Below are positions 13,096 to 22,343 of a stretch of 64,000 nucleotides of DNA, in pieces. The DNA is from Oenanthe sinensis (lineage: Eukaryota; Streptophyta; Magnoliopsida; Apiales; Apiaceae): NCBI GenBank assembly GCA_028671895.1, contig CM053809.1, forward strand, positions 6,369,501 to 6,433,500. The letters are read 5' to 3'. Made by a program: the position numbers and the translations under genes. Numbering within the stretch: the stretch's first letter is position 1; every line of letters starts with the position of its first letter. The notes beneath the pieces were generated by a model. The model ran no database searches and was not told the origin of the DNA. It saw nothing but the letters and a program-made list of their open reading frames with translations.

Positions 13096-16000
13096 TCCTC
13101 CTCTTCTTCGAAAACAATTGTCCTCAATTGAGCAATATCATCATCATGAATATAAGGAGCCAAGTCCCCAACATTGAATGTTGCACTGACACCAAACTCT
13201 CCCGGTAGTTCCAATCTGAATGCATTGTCATTGACCTTCTCCAGAATTTTAAACGGACCTTCAGACCTAGGCATAAGCTTATTCTTTCGCAAATTAGGGA
13301 ACCGTTCCTTTCGCAAATGGAGCCACACTAGGTCACCCACCTTGAAGTTATGCTGCTTGCAGTGTTTGTTAGCTAATGTTTTATACCTTTCATTTAATTT
13401 TTCGATCCTCGCCCGTACTTGGGAATGCAATTTTAACATTGCTTCAGCCTTTGTCTTAGCATCAACATGCACATATTCTTCTTTAGGCAAAGGAATCAGG
13501 TCAATAGGAAGCCTTGGATTCAGGCCATAAATAACCTCAAAAGGAGAGTGTTTGGTCGTATATGTAGGTGAACGATTATAAGCAAATTCTGCACGCGAAA
13601 GCTTCACATCCCAATCCTTAATCGTCTTACTTACCAAGCCACGAAGCAAAACTCCAAGAGTTCGGTTGGTAACTTCTGTTTGCCCATCAGTTTGTGGATG
13701 GTGTGAAGTGCTAAAACACAACTTCGTACCTAGTAGCTTCCACAATGTTTTCCAGAAATAGCTCATGAACTTAGTGTCTCGATCACTCACAATAGTCTTT
13801 GGGACACCATGTAGACGCACTACTTCTTTGAAGTACAAATCAGCTACCTTTAGTGCATCATCAGTTTTATGGCATGGAATAAAATGTGCCATCTTAGAGA
13901 ACCTATCCACAACAACAAATATCGAATCATTACCTCTTTGTGTACGAGGTAAACCAACTATAAAATCCATAGAAACATCCTCCCACGGATATTCTGGAAC
14001 AGGTAGAGGCGTGTACAATCCTTGATGAAAAGTACTCTTTGCCTTTTGGCAAGTTGCACAACGAACAATCACGCCTTGGACATCACCCAACATCTTTGGC
14101 CAGAAAAAGTGCTCTTGAAGAATAACCAAAGTTTTATTAATACCAAAGTGTCCAGCAATACCTCCCCCATGAGCTTCCCTCACCAAAAGCTCTCGAATAG
14201 AACACATAGGAATGCATAAACGATTCCCCTTGAATAGAAAACCATCTTGAAGTACATAAGTCCGTATAGAACCCTTGGAACATTCTTCCATTATAGGCTG
14301 AAAATCCACATCTTGATTGTAGTATTCTTTAATCAATTCAAATCCAAGCAACCTGAAATTAAGAACACCAAGCAAAGCATATCTTCTAGACAAAGCATCA
14401 GCAACCACGTTATCCTTACCTTGTTTATACTTGGAAGAAAAATTGAAAGATTGAAGGAATTCTACCCACTTCGCATGTCGTGGATTAAGCTTTTGTTGCC
14501 CATGAAGGTATTTTAAAGCCTCATGATCTGAATGTAAGATAAAGTGATTAGGCCTCAAATAATGACTCCAATGATCAAGTGCACGCACAAGGGCATAAAA
14601 CTCCTTATCGTAGGTAGAATAATTAAGTTTTGCTTCCCCCAACTTCTCACTGAAATAAGCAATGGGTCTCTTCTTTTGCACAAAAACAACCCCAATTCCA
14701 ACACCACTAGCATCACATTCCACTTCAAATGGACTAGCAAAATCTGGCAAAGCAAGGATAGGAGTTTCACACAATAATTTTTTTATACATTCAAAAGCCC
14801 TTTGAGCAACCCCAGTCCACTCGAATCTTCTCTTCTTGATGCATTCAGTTAGAGGTGCCACAACACTACTAAAATTCTTCACAAATCGCCTATAGAATGA
14901 AGCAAGACCATGAAAAGACCTGACTTCTGAAACATTAGTGGGGATCGGCCATGACTTGATTGCTTCAACCTTTGAAGGATCCACCGAAATTCCTTCTTTT
15001 GAGACTATATAACCAAGAAAGGTCACACTGGGAACCAAGAAATAGCACTTCTCTAATTTAGCATAAAGTTTTTGTTTCCTCAATACCTCACAAACAGATC
15101 TTAAGTGCACAATATGATCATCAACATTCTTACTATAAATCAGAATATCATCCAAATAAACCACAACAAATTTACCAAGGAAAGGCTTGAGTACCTCGTT
15201 CATAAGTCTCATGAATGTGCTAGGAGCATTAGTAAGACCAAAGGGCATGACCAGCCACTCATACAACCCGTATTTAGTCTTGAAAGCTGTTTTCCACTCA
15301 TCACCTTCTCTCATTCTGATTTGATGATATCCACTTCGAAGATCAATTTTTGAAAACAATGTAGAGCCATGTAATTCATCTAGTAAATCATCTAATCTGG
15401 GAATTGGAAATCTATACTTAATGGTGATGTTATTCACTGCTCTACTATCAACGCACATGCGCCAAGTTCCATCCTTTTTAGGTACCACCAAAATAGGAAC
15501 GGCACAAGGACTCATGCTCTCCCTCACGTAACCCCTTTCAAGCAATTCTTCAATCTGCCTTTGGAGCTCTTTAGCCTCTTGAGGATTACACCTATAAGCC
15601 GCTTTATTTGGTAATGGAGCACCGGGAATTAGATCAATTTGATGTTCAATCCCGCGAATAGGTGGCAAACCAGGGGGTAAATTTTCAGGAAAAACATCCA
15701 TAAACTCATTAAGCACACTGTCCAAAATTTCAGGGGGACTAGAAGATTGTTCAGATGGAATCTTACTAGCAAACAACAAATAACCACGACCCTCTTGCTC
15801 TAATTCACGCCCAATTTGCTTCTCATTCAAGAACAAGTTCTCCTTTGGTGCTTGATGCGTAACTATAGGTTTTAAAGCTGTTCTCTTGCTTCCCACTTTA
15901 GCAATATAAACATTTGTTCTCCCATCAAATTTAACAAATCTATCATACTGCCAAGGTCTACCCAATAAAATATGACATGCATCCATATCACAAACATCAC

Positions 16001-16724
16001 ACAAAACTTCATCTTTAAATTGACCAATTTCAAAAGAGATAAGTGCTTGTTTGGTTACCTTCACGTCACTTCCATCACTTAGCCAATGCAATTTGTAGGG
16101 TTTTGGATGTGATTTTGTAGGCCAATTAAGCTTCTCAATCAAAGTTGTGGAAACTACATTGGTGCAGCTACCTGTGTCTATGATCATGTTGCATAACTTG
16201 TTTCTCACTAGAACTCTTGTCATAAATATTTTTTCCCTCTGATCACCCTCAACCGGACTTGGCTTTGCTTGCAAAATTCTTCTAGCAATCAGATTTGAGC
16301 CACGTGTTTCAGGTTCCACTTCAGAATCATAGTCTTCTTCACATTGAAATTCCTCCTTTTCTTCATTGAATTCAATATCCTTCAAAGAATAAATTTCATC
16401 AATCTCCTCAATATCATGCAAAGTCATTACACGGTTACTAGGGCAGTCCCGCATCATGTGTCCATAACCCTTGCACTTGAAGCAAATCTTTTTATCTTCT
16501 GTTGCCAAAGGCGTTGAGTTCTTCTCTTTATCCTTCTTGAAATTGTCAAATTTGGGAGTGCTTTTATCACCAGATTGTGCCACGTTTCTAGCCTGAAATT
16601 TATTTTTCTCTTGATAGGGCTTCACATAGGCAGATTTCTTAGTCCTTGCATGCTTCTCCGCTCGTAGAGCCACTTTACACTTCTTCAAAAGACCAATAAG
16701 GTTGTAGATCCACTTTTTCAGCAA
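12960..16724 (-). CDS. pol polyprotein with gag zinc knuckle (protease, RT, RNase H, integrase), CRM-like
   Basis: This open frame of about 1,254 codons has no ATG at its upstream end (first codon TTG), so it is not an independent gene. Residues 81-94 are a CCHC knuckle (CFKCKGYGHMMRDC) that belongs to gag. Protease has IDTGS at about 182-186. RT spans about 404-580 with YLDD at 523-526. RNase H is about 665-780. Integrase has HHCC residues from about 852 to 892 and a D920/D981/E1017 triad with 35 residues between the last two. The frame continues through the polypurine tract and ends 136 bp inside the 3' LTR. It overlaps the gag frame by 50 bp in another register, so the knuckle is separated from the gag shell. 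The enzymatic motifs look intact. It copies and inserts the element. Confidence 0.9.
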   Translation of the reverse strand: MLKKWIYNLIGLLKKCKVALRAEKHARTKKSAYVKPYQEKNKFQARNVAQSGDKSTPKFDNFKKDKEKNSTPLATEDKKICFKCKGYGHMMRDCPSNRVMTLHDIEEIDEIYSLKDIEFNEEKEEFQCEEDYDSEVEPETRGSNLIARRILQAKPSPVEGDQREKIFMTRVLVRNKLCNMIIDTGSCTNVVSTTLIEKLNWPTKSHPKPYKLHWLSDGSDVKVTKQALISFEIGQFKDEVLCDVCDMDACHILLGRPWQYDRFVKFDGRTNVYIAKVGSKRTALKPIVTHQAPKENLFLNEKQIGRELEQEGRGYLLFASKIPSEQSSSPPEILDSVLNEFMDVFPENLPPGLPPIRGIEHQIDLIPGAPLPNKAAYRCNPQEAKELQRQIEELLERGYVRESMSPCAVPILVVPKKDGTWRMCVDSRAVNNITIKYRFPIPRLDDLLDELHGSTLFSKIDLRSGYHQIRMREGDEWKTAFKTKYGLYEWLVMPFGLTNAPSTFMRLMNEVLKPFLGKFVVVYLDDILIYSKNVDDHIVHLRSVCEVLRKQKLYAKLEKCYFLVPSVTFLGYIVSKEGISVDPSKVEAIKSWPIPTNVSEVRSFHGLASFYRRFVKNFSSVVAPLTECIKKRRFEWTGVAQRAFECIKKLLCETPILALPDFASPFEVECDASGVGIGVVFVQKKRPIAYFSEKLGEAKLNYSTYDKEFYALVRALDHWSHYLRPNHFILHSDHEALKYLHGQQKLNPRHAKWVEFLQSFNFSSKYKQGKDNVVADALSRRYALLGVLNFRLLGFELIKEYYNQDVDFQPIMEECSKGSIRTYVLQDGFLFKGNRLCIPMCSIRELLVREAHGGGIAGHFGINKTLVILQEHFFWPKMLGDVQGVIVRCATCQKAKSTFHQGLYTPLPVPEYPWEDVSMDFIVGLPRTQRGNDSIFVVVDRFSKMAHFIPCHKTDDALKVADLYFKEVVRLHGVPKTIVSDRDTKFMSYFWKTLWKLLGTKLCFSTSHHPQTDGQTEVTNRTLGVLLRGLVSKTIKDWDVKLSRAEFAYNRSPTYTTKHSPFEVIYGLNPRLPIDLIPLPKEEYVHVDAKTKAEAMLKLHSQVRARIEKLNERYKTLANKHCKQHNFKVGDLVWLHLRKERFPNLRKNKLMPRSEGPFKILEKVNDNAFRLELPGEFGVSATFNVGDLAPYIHDDDIAQLRTIVFEEEEDDTGADVLVLMDKNVALDFFSCDSIHGNWLGNVSSPIVNLITNMG
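13096..13109 (-). other. polypurine tract of the CRM-like element
   Basis: The minus strand reads GAAGAAGAGGAGGA directly against the LTR start TGATACAGG. This is the expected plus-strand primer for reverse transcription. It also encodes the acidic EEEED run of pol, so the tract lies inside the coding frame. Confidence 0.85.
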
Positions 16725-17397
16725 TATTCAGATTTAGACCAGCCAAAAAACGAGCAATTTTATGTTCCACTCTCTCTTCTAAATCACATAACATAGTTAA
16801 TCTTTCAAATTCAGTAGTATACTCCTCAACCGAGAGTGCATCTTGCTTGAAACCTTGCAATTTCAGGAATATATCTTGCACGTAATCAGTAGGTAAAAAC
16901 CGTTTTTTCATCCTCACCTTAAGGGATTCCCATGAATCAATTTTCGCCTTGCCTTCCTTTCTTCTCTTTGATTTCAGATTTTCATACCACAAATTGGCAT
17001 AACCCGTAAGTTTTAATGCTGCCACTTTAAACCTCTTGCGATCATCATAATCTTTGTAATCAAAGATTCGCTCGATACGTTGCAACCATTCAAGAAATTT
17101 CTCCGGCTTCATACTACCATCAAATTCAGGAATATCCAAACGAAAACCACTATCATCATCCTTAGCTTTTTGGATCTTACGTCTTGAATCCTCTTCATCT
17201 TCTAAATCTGATATGTGTGCAGATTTTTCACTTCTATGTGGACTATGAGATGAACCTCTTCGATCCAATTTTGCTAACACCTCCTTCAATTGCTCCCTTA
17301 ATTCATTAATTTCCCTATCCCTTCGCATATTATGAGCTTGATCCAACGTTAAACCTCGTGAAACCTTCAATTCTTCCTCATTAAACACACCAGCCAT
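16675..17397 (-). CDS. gag capsid region, CRM-like element (frame ends early)
   Basis: The likely start is the ATG at 17397 (MAGVFNEEELKVSRG); an upstream extension has only a TTG. The protein, about 240 aa, has a charged helical N-terminus, an acidic/basic linker and a retrotransposon gag core (PEFDGSMKPEKFLEWLQRIE, then LWYENLK and RMKKRFLPTDY). It ends at a TAA at 16675-16677, just after WSFEEV, where related proteins usually continue. The expected continuation, including the zinc knuckle, is in the next frame. This looks like a 1- or 2-nt indel in a GT-rich spot; a programmed shift is possible but less likely. Gag forms the particle that packages the element's RNA. Confidence 0.85.
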   Translation of the reverse strand: MAGVFNEEELKVSRGLTLDQAHNMRRDREINELREQLKEVLAKLDRRGSSHSPHRSEKSAHISDLEDEEDSRRKIQKAKDDDSGFRLDIPEFDGSMKPEKFLEWLQRIERIFDYKDYDDRKRFKVAALKLTGYANLWYENLKSKRRKEGKAKIDSWESLKVRMKKRFLPTDYVQDIFLKLQGFKQDALSVEEYTTEFERLTMLCDLEERVEHKIARFLAGLNLNIAEKVDLQPYWSFEEV

Positions 17398-17443
17398 GTT
17401 GCCCACGTTTTTGAAGAAGATCTTCAAAAAAAATTGCCAAACC

Positions 17444-17458
17444 GAGCTCTAGATACCA
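17444..17458 (-). other. primer-binding site of the CRM-like element
   Basis: Three bases inside the 5' LTR the minus strand reads TGGTATCTAGAGCTC. It matches the 3' end complement of initiator tRNA-Met (TGGTATCAGAGC) except for one extra T. Minus-strand DNA synthesis starts here. Confidence 0.75.
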
Positions 17459-17726
17459 AGATGATGTATATTTTTCTCTGTAGATTAGATTCACAACGGA
17501 AAAGTAACTTTAGATTGCTTCTATAAAGAATTTAATCACCAAGAAACAAAACTAAAGGATCGATTTGCTTAGATTGCTTAAAGAAATTAATCACCCACAA
17601 ACTAAACGAAATCTGGATAAGAAAGTATAAAGGAATTAACCACCAACTTCCTAGGGTTTTGCAAGTATAAAAACTCACGATTTTATTTATCAAATTCTTG
17701 TCTCTTAAAAGATTACAATATATGGG

Positions 17727-17734
17727 TATATATA
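17727..17734 (-). promoter_or_regulatory. candidate TATA box in the CRM-like 5' LTR
   Basis: The minus strand reads CCTATATATACCC about 270 bp before the LTR's 3' end, a reasonable position for a retrotransposon core promoter. The same sequence is at 12690-12697 in the 3' LTR. The call rests on sequence and position only. Confidence 0.45.
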
Positions 17735-17938
17735 GGCAAGGAATATAACCTTAACCTAAAACAATTAGGATTCTCAATTAGATTCAAAATCAGCTAGGAA
17801 TTTGCTAATACTTGAACCCAAATTGGAAACCAATCAAAAGCCCAATCCAAATAGGAATTACATCAAAACCATATTCAACTAGAAAAATAAATCCTAAGTG
17901 CTTAAAACAAGAAAAACCCTTTCAAGTGAAAGGTAAAA

Positions 17939-18172
17939 TATAACACCCCAGTCCCACATCGAATAGATTGGGATAATTTGTTCAGTATATAAGCAAGAGT
18001 ACTACTACTAAGTGCACCAACAAATCATTGATCTTTTGGAGGCCTGTGGTGGGCTTGTGGATTACCCAAGTTGTTGCATTTGGGCCAGTTTACTTTGGCT
18101 TATTTCGGATTTGGAAGTCGGGACTTGACCCGATTTTCGAAAAAGACTCGGGATTTGACCCGGGTTGTCACA
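17939..18172 (+). repeat. left LTR of the TRIM
   Basis: A 234-bp LTR that begins TATAACACCCC; the usual TG end has become TA. It ends GGGTTGTCACA. It has TATATAA at 17986-17992. It differs from the right LTR at five positions by direct comparison. Confidence 0.93.
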
Positions 18173-18174
18173 TA

Positions 18175-18187
18175 TGGTATCAGAGCC
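18175..18187 (+). other. TRIM primer-binding site
   Basis: TGGTATCAGAGCC, the complement of the 3' end of plant initiator tRNA-Met, two bases after the left LTR. Confidence 0.92.
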
Positions 18188-18375
18188 AACTCTCGAAAGC
18201 TTGATTCGTCAAGTTGCCGGAGGTGGGGACACGAAGGCTGGTGGTATTATCCCACAATGGACAGAGGTCCGGAGGTGGGGACACGAAACTAGCCGGTATT
18301 ATCCCACAATGGCTAGAGAGGTACGATCTGGGCCTATGGGCTATCTGTTCGGCTTGACGAGGACGTCAAGAATTT

Positions 18376-18388
18376 AAGTGGGGGAGTT
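18376..18388 (+). other. TRIM polypurine tract
   Basis: AAGTGGGGGAGTT lies directly before the right LTR, where the plus-strand primer of an LTR element is expected. Confidence 0.85.
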
Positions 18389-18622
18389 TGTAACACCCCA
18401 GTCCCACATCGAATAGATTGGTATAATTTGTTCAGTATATAAGCAAGAGTACTACTACTAAGTGCACCAACAAATCATTGATCTTTGGGGGGCCTGTGGT
18501 GGGCTTGTGGATTACCCAAGTTGTTGTATTTGGGCCAGTTTACTTTGGCTTATTTCGGATTTGGAAGTCGGGACTTGACCCGATTTTCGAAAAAGACTCG
18601 GGATTTGACCCGGGTTGTCACA
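18389..18622 (+). repeat. right LTR of the TRIM
   Basis: A 234-bp LTR with intact TG (TGTAACACCCC) and CA (GGGTTGTCACA) ends, followed by the target duplication TAAAA. Confidence 0.95.
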
Positions 18623-18821
18623 TAAAAACTTGCAAGCCAAAATTTACTTAATATAAATATCTAATAATAACCCCAACATAATAAATCAGCCCATGTTGGT
18701 AATTAAGCTGACTATTGGACTTGAAACATTGCCCAACCAATTTCCATGTATAGAATCGCATGAGAAGAAGTCCAAAGCCACATTTTTGTCCAGGAGAACA
18801 AGCACATCAGCCCCTGTATCA

Positions 18822-19963
18822 CTTTTATGTCCATTATTGCCTCATTTAAACATGAAAATAATTTGTAACAACTTTAGAATTCATTCTTGACTCATTTGAA
18901 CATGGAATCAACTTAAATCTGTTAGGATCATTCTTGGCTCATTTGAACATGAGAACAATTAGTTCCAACTTGTGACTTGATTCTTTAGTCGTTTGAACTT
19001 GAAAACAACTTTTATCTTCATTCTTGATTCATTTGAACATGGAAGCAACTAGTAAACTCTTTTAGGATCGTTCTTGGCTCATTTGAATATGATAATAATT
19101 TGTACCAACTTGAGACTTCATTATTGACTCGTTTGAACATGGAAACAACTTATAGCTTCATTCTTGACTCATTTGAACAAGGAAATAACTTGTAAACTCT
19201 TTTAGGATCATTCTTGTCTCATTTGAACTTGAAAATAATTTGTAACAACTTGGGACTTCATTCTTGACTCGTTTGAACATGGAAACAACTTATAGCTTAA
19301 TTCTTGACTCATTTGAACATGAAAACAATTAGTACGAACTAGAGACTTCATTAATGACTCGTTTGAACATGGAAACAACTTATAGCTTCATTCTTGACTC
19401 GTTTGAACATGAAAACAACTTAAACTCTTTTAGGATCATACTTGGCTCATTTGAACTTGAAAACAATTTGTAACAACTTGTAAACTCTTTTAGGATCATT
19501 CTTGGCTCATTTGAACATTAAAATAATTCGTACCACCTTGATACTTCATTATTTACTCGTTTGAACAAGGAAACAACATATAGCTTCATTCTTGACTCGT
19601 TTGAACATGGAAACAACTTGTAAACTCTTTTAGGATCATTCTTGGCTCATTTGAACTTGAAAATAATTTGTAACAACTTGAAACTTCATGCTTGACTCGT
19701 TTGAACATGGAAACCACTTATAGCTTCATTCTTGACTTGTTTGAACATGAAAACAAATTAAACTCTTTTAGAATCATTCTTGGCTCATTTGAACTTCAAA
19801 ACAATTCGTAACAACTTGTAAACTCTTTTAGGATCATTCTTGACTCATTTGAACATGAAAACAATTAGTATGAATGAGAGACTTCATTCTTTACTCGTTC
19901 GAACTTGAAAACAACGTGTAGCTTCATTCTTGACTCGTTTGAACATGGACACCACTTGTAAAC
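18822..19963 (+). repeat. satellite array between the two gypsy elements
   Basis: About 1.1 kb of the same satellite in the same orientation. It carries tails rare or absent in block A (CTTTAGAATTCATTC, AAATCTGTTAGGATC, TTAGTTCCAACTTGTG) and closely matches part of the right-hand array near 38,140. It starts out of phase with the satellite left of the CRM-like element. There are no genes in it. Confidence 0.95.
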
Positions 19964-20776
19964 TGTGACGCCCTCCCGACCTGGGGTCTAGATCGGGGAG
20001 TCACTAACACTCTATATGCATGCACCCTAAATAACAATAATAGAAAATACGCATAAATATGACCCCGACTACTAACCTGGATCTTTCAAGGTAATGGTAT
20101 GAAACAAGCACACAACTACATTCATTTATATTTACATTTATAGTAACCAAAATAATATTACAACTCCTGAAACATCTCAAAATCTACTAATAAAAGTACA
20201 AGACTAAACAAAGTCTTTTCCTTCCAACTCTGCCTCGATCCTACCTGTTCAATCTCAGCCAGCCTCACATAGTTCATGAGTGACATATTTTTCCTGGCAG
20301 TCTGCTTAAGGCGGACCATGATTCTCAGAAGCTGTAGATGTTAGAAAGATAAAAGAATGAGCTACAAAAGCTCAGCAAGTAACCATACTGGTTAAAAACA
20401 GTTCTACAGGCTTATATATATAATTTAAAAAGTCTTTTCTCAAAATCATGCTTTAAAATCATTGCTGGACCGCATTGTCCCAAAGTTGTAATTAAAATTC
20501 TCATCAGGGTATTCATTACTCGTAAAACTTTCTTTTGTAAAACCACTGGCAGGGTTAAACCATTTCAATAACTGGTGCAGAGTAAATAAGGAACTGGAAA
20601 GTAATAATCAATTGCAAGTCTAGGAGAAATCTGCAGGGTTAGATGGATAACAGGAAGTAATATATAGCAATTGAAACAAAGTCAAGTCAAGATATGTCTG
20701 ACAGTTCAAGCTGAAAAAGGGCATGATATAACAGGGCATTTCAATTTTCATTATTAATCATTTCAAAGTCCATTTA

Positions 20777-20907
20777 TATAAAACTGTCCTTTCATTAGGA
20801 CTGGTTCTTTCAAAACATGTTATAAAACGGTCCTCTCATTAGGACCTTGCTTTTCAAATCATCTATAAAACTGTCCTCTCATTAGGACCTTTACTTTTTA
20901 GAAACAA
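20777..20907 (-). repeat. three tandem 43-44-bp units in the Tekay-like LTR
   Basis: Each unit begins TATAAAAC(T/G)G and holds GTCCT(C/T)TCATTAGGAC, a 5-bp inverted repeat. The same three units recur at 30650-30780 in the 5' LTR. Function unknown. Confidence 0.8.
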
Positions 20908-22316
20908 TTCATTTTGGTTGAAGTTTTCTCACAACGCCAGACAATACGGGTGATCAGCCACGTAAAGTCCCCATAACGGACTAAAGTCCCTCTAGACATA
21001 AAGAGTACTCATAAAGGCACTTATTGCCATTGGCCTTGGGCTATCTCATTATAGCCATTGACTATCTCATTATAGTCTTCACATAAAAAGTGCTGGACCG
21101 GCGTCACTCGGCCTCTTACGCCTCCAACCTATAGGAATCCGCAGAAACCATTTTTGATCGGAATTCCTATAATAACCAAAACCTTTCTTTTTAAAATTAC
21201 CAAATCATTTGATGAAAAAGACTTCTTGAAAGTCGGATTTCATATTTAAATCCATTTTTAAAGATCATTAGACAGAGGTAAGGTTTATTCCAAGATATGC
21301 CTCAAAACAAGTTTCTGTTGTAATAGGGTAAGCTGAAGTCATGAACTAGAAATCAAAAACAAGTTAAAGTTGTGAAGTCAAGTTGCAGGGTCAATTCATA
21401 AGTATAACAGTTGTTTTTGAAAACAGTTGTAAGACATTTAATTGTAACAGTAGTTAGGCCATAGCAACAGGGTAAGTTCAGAATTAAAGTTCAAGTAAAC
21501 ATTACTAAGGAAATGGTGTTGACATAAGTCATAGTTCAAGGTTACTGATTTAAGATCTTTAAAATTAGTTTAAAGGCTGACAATAGCAGTTCAGGGATTG
21601 AAAAGTTTAAAGTGCAATTAACACTGGTATAAGGTTGCAGTTTAAGTAAAGCAATTAAAGTAAAGCAGGCTGTAACTTAAAACAGTTGAGATAAGATAAT
21701 ACAGTTGCAGGGTCATAAAGCAGTTCATAAAACAGTGTTTAAGTTGAAAGAGGTTAGGCAGTAGTTACTTGCCTTAAATAGAATGCTACAGCTGTTGAAC
21801 AGGTAGATCGCCTACACCAGACACTAACTCTCTACTTTAGCTTTCCCTTTGTCCTTCACTTCAATATCCTTCGTAGCTACACATAAATAATACTATTTCA
21901 GTAACTCATATACTCTCGACGTTCACATTAACGTCTAACTATTCTACCCTTTCGTTAACTACAATCCCTTAACACATAATAATTTACTGTAGACATACCC
22001 TGCTATATAATCACTTTTACATTAGCAGACAAGTAGCACATAGACACTCATATCATTGACAGCTTTCCCGACTGATAGCCTTTCCTATACAAAAGTGGTG
22101 TGCCAATAATGCTTTACAAAAAGATCACTTTAGTTTTTAGAAATTTTGGCAGCACCTCCCCTGTAATTGGAGCTACCTGTCGGAATACAACCGACCCAAA
22201 CAAACATCAAAGTCCTTTATACATAATACTACAATCATCTATTGCACCAATTCCTTATCAAATTAGCAACATCTATAATCATTAATAATACTACTGCCAT
22301 TTCAATACGACAAGAA

Positions 22317-22343
22317 TTCGAATATATATTATATATATTCGAA
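22317..22343. other. AT-rich palindrome in the Tekay-like LTR
   Basis: TTCGAATATATA and its reverse complement are separated by three bases. The same hairpin is at 32190-32216 in the other LTR. It could form a cruciform or RNA hairpin. Nothing shows a function. Confidence 0.75.

Larger units (their letters stand above)
17939..18622 (+). mobile_element. TRIM-type miniature LTR retrotransposon nested in the CRM-like LTR
   Basis: A 684-bp element with two 234-bp direct terminal repeats, a 216-bp interior, no coding capacity and a perfect 5-bp target duplication TAAAA (17934-17938 and 18623-18627). The undisturbed site is visible at 12897-12901. The interior holds an initiator tRNA-Met PBS (TGGTATCAGAGCC, 18175-18187), a polypurine tract (18376-18388) and two copies of GGAGGTGGGGACACGAA 52 bp apart. 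TRIMs depend on enzymes made by full-length elements. The short open frames here are not genes. Confidence 0.95.
12425..18821 (-). mobile_element. Ty3/gypsy LTR retrotransposon, CRM-like chromovirus lineage
   Basis: A complete element on the minus strand: 5' LTR at 17462-18821 (split by a TRIM), PBS 17444-17458, gag, pol, polypurine tract 13096-13109 and 3' LTR 12425-13095. LTR ends are TG...CA. Integrase motifs such as PLPVP-PWED-SMDF, SKMAHFIPCHKTDD and LHLRKERFP resemble centromeric retrotransposons of the CRM clade. There is no C-terminal chromodomain, and the pol frame ends inside the 3' LTR, as I recall for some CRM elements. The flanks GGATC (left) and CTTTT (right) do not match, so there is no target duplication, and the satellite differs on the two sides. 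The related Reina lineage is an alternative. Confidence 0.85.
17462..18821 (-). repeat. 5' LTR of the CRM-like element, split by a TRIM
   Basis: The LTR is present in two parts, 17462-17938 and 18623-18821, around the TRIM at 17939-18622. Without it the length is about 671 bp, equal to the 3' LTR. In element orientation the TRIM lies in U3, about 200 bp upstream of the likely TATA box, so it may separate upstream promoter elements from the core. Confidence 0.92.

Noticed and set aside
13174..15353. Plus-strand frames opposite the CRM-like pol
   Set aside because: Antisense shadows of a conserved polyprotein.
18071..18377. Two short plus-strand frames inside the TRIM
   Set aside because: They cover LTR, PBS and internal repeats of a non-coding miniature element and have no protein features.
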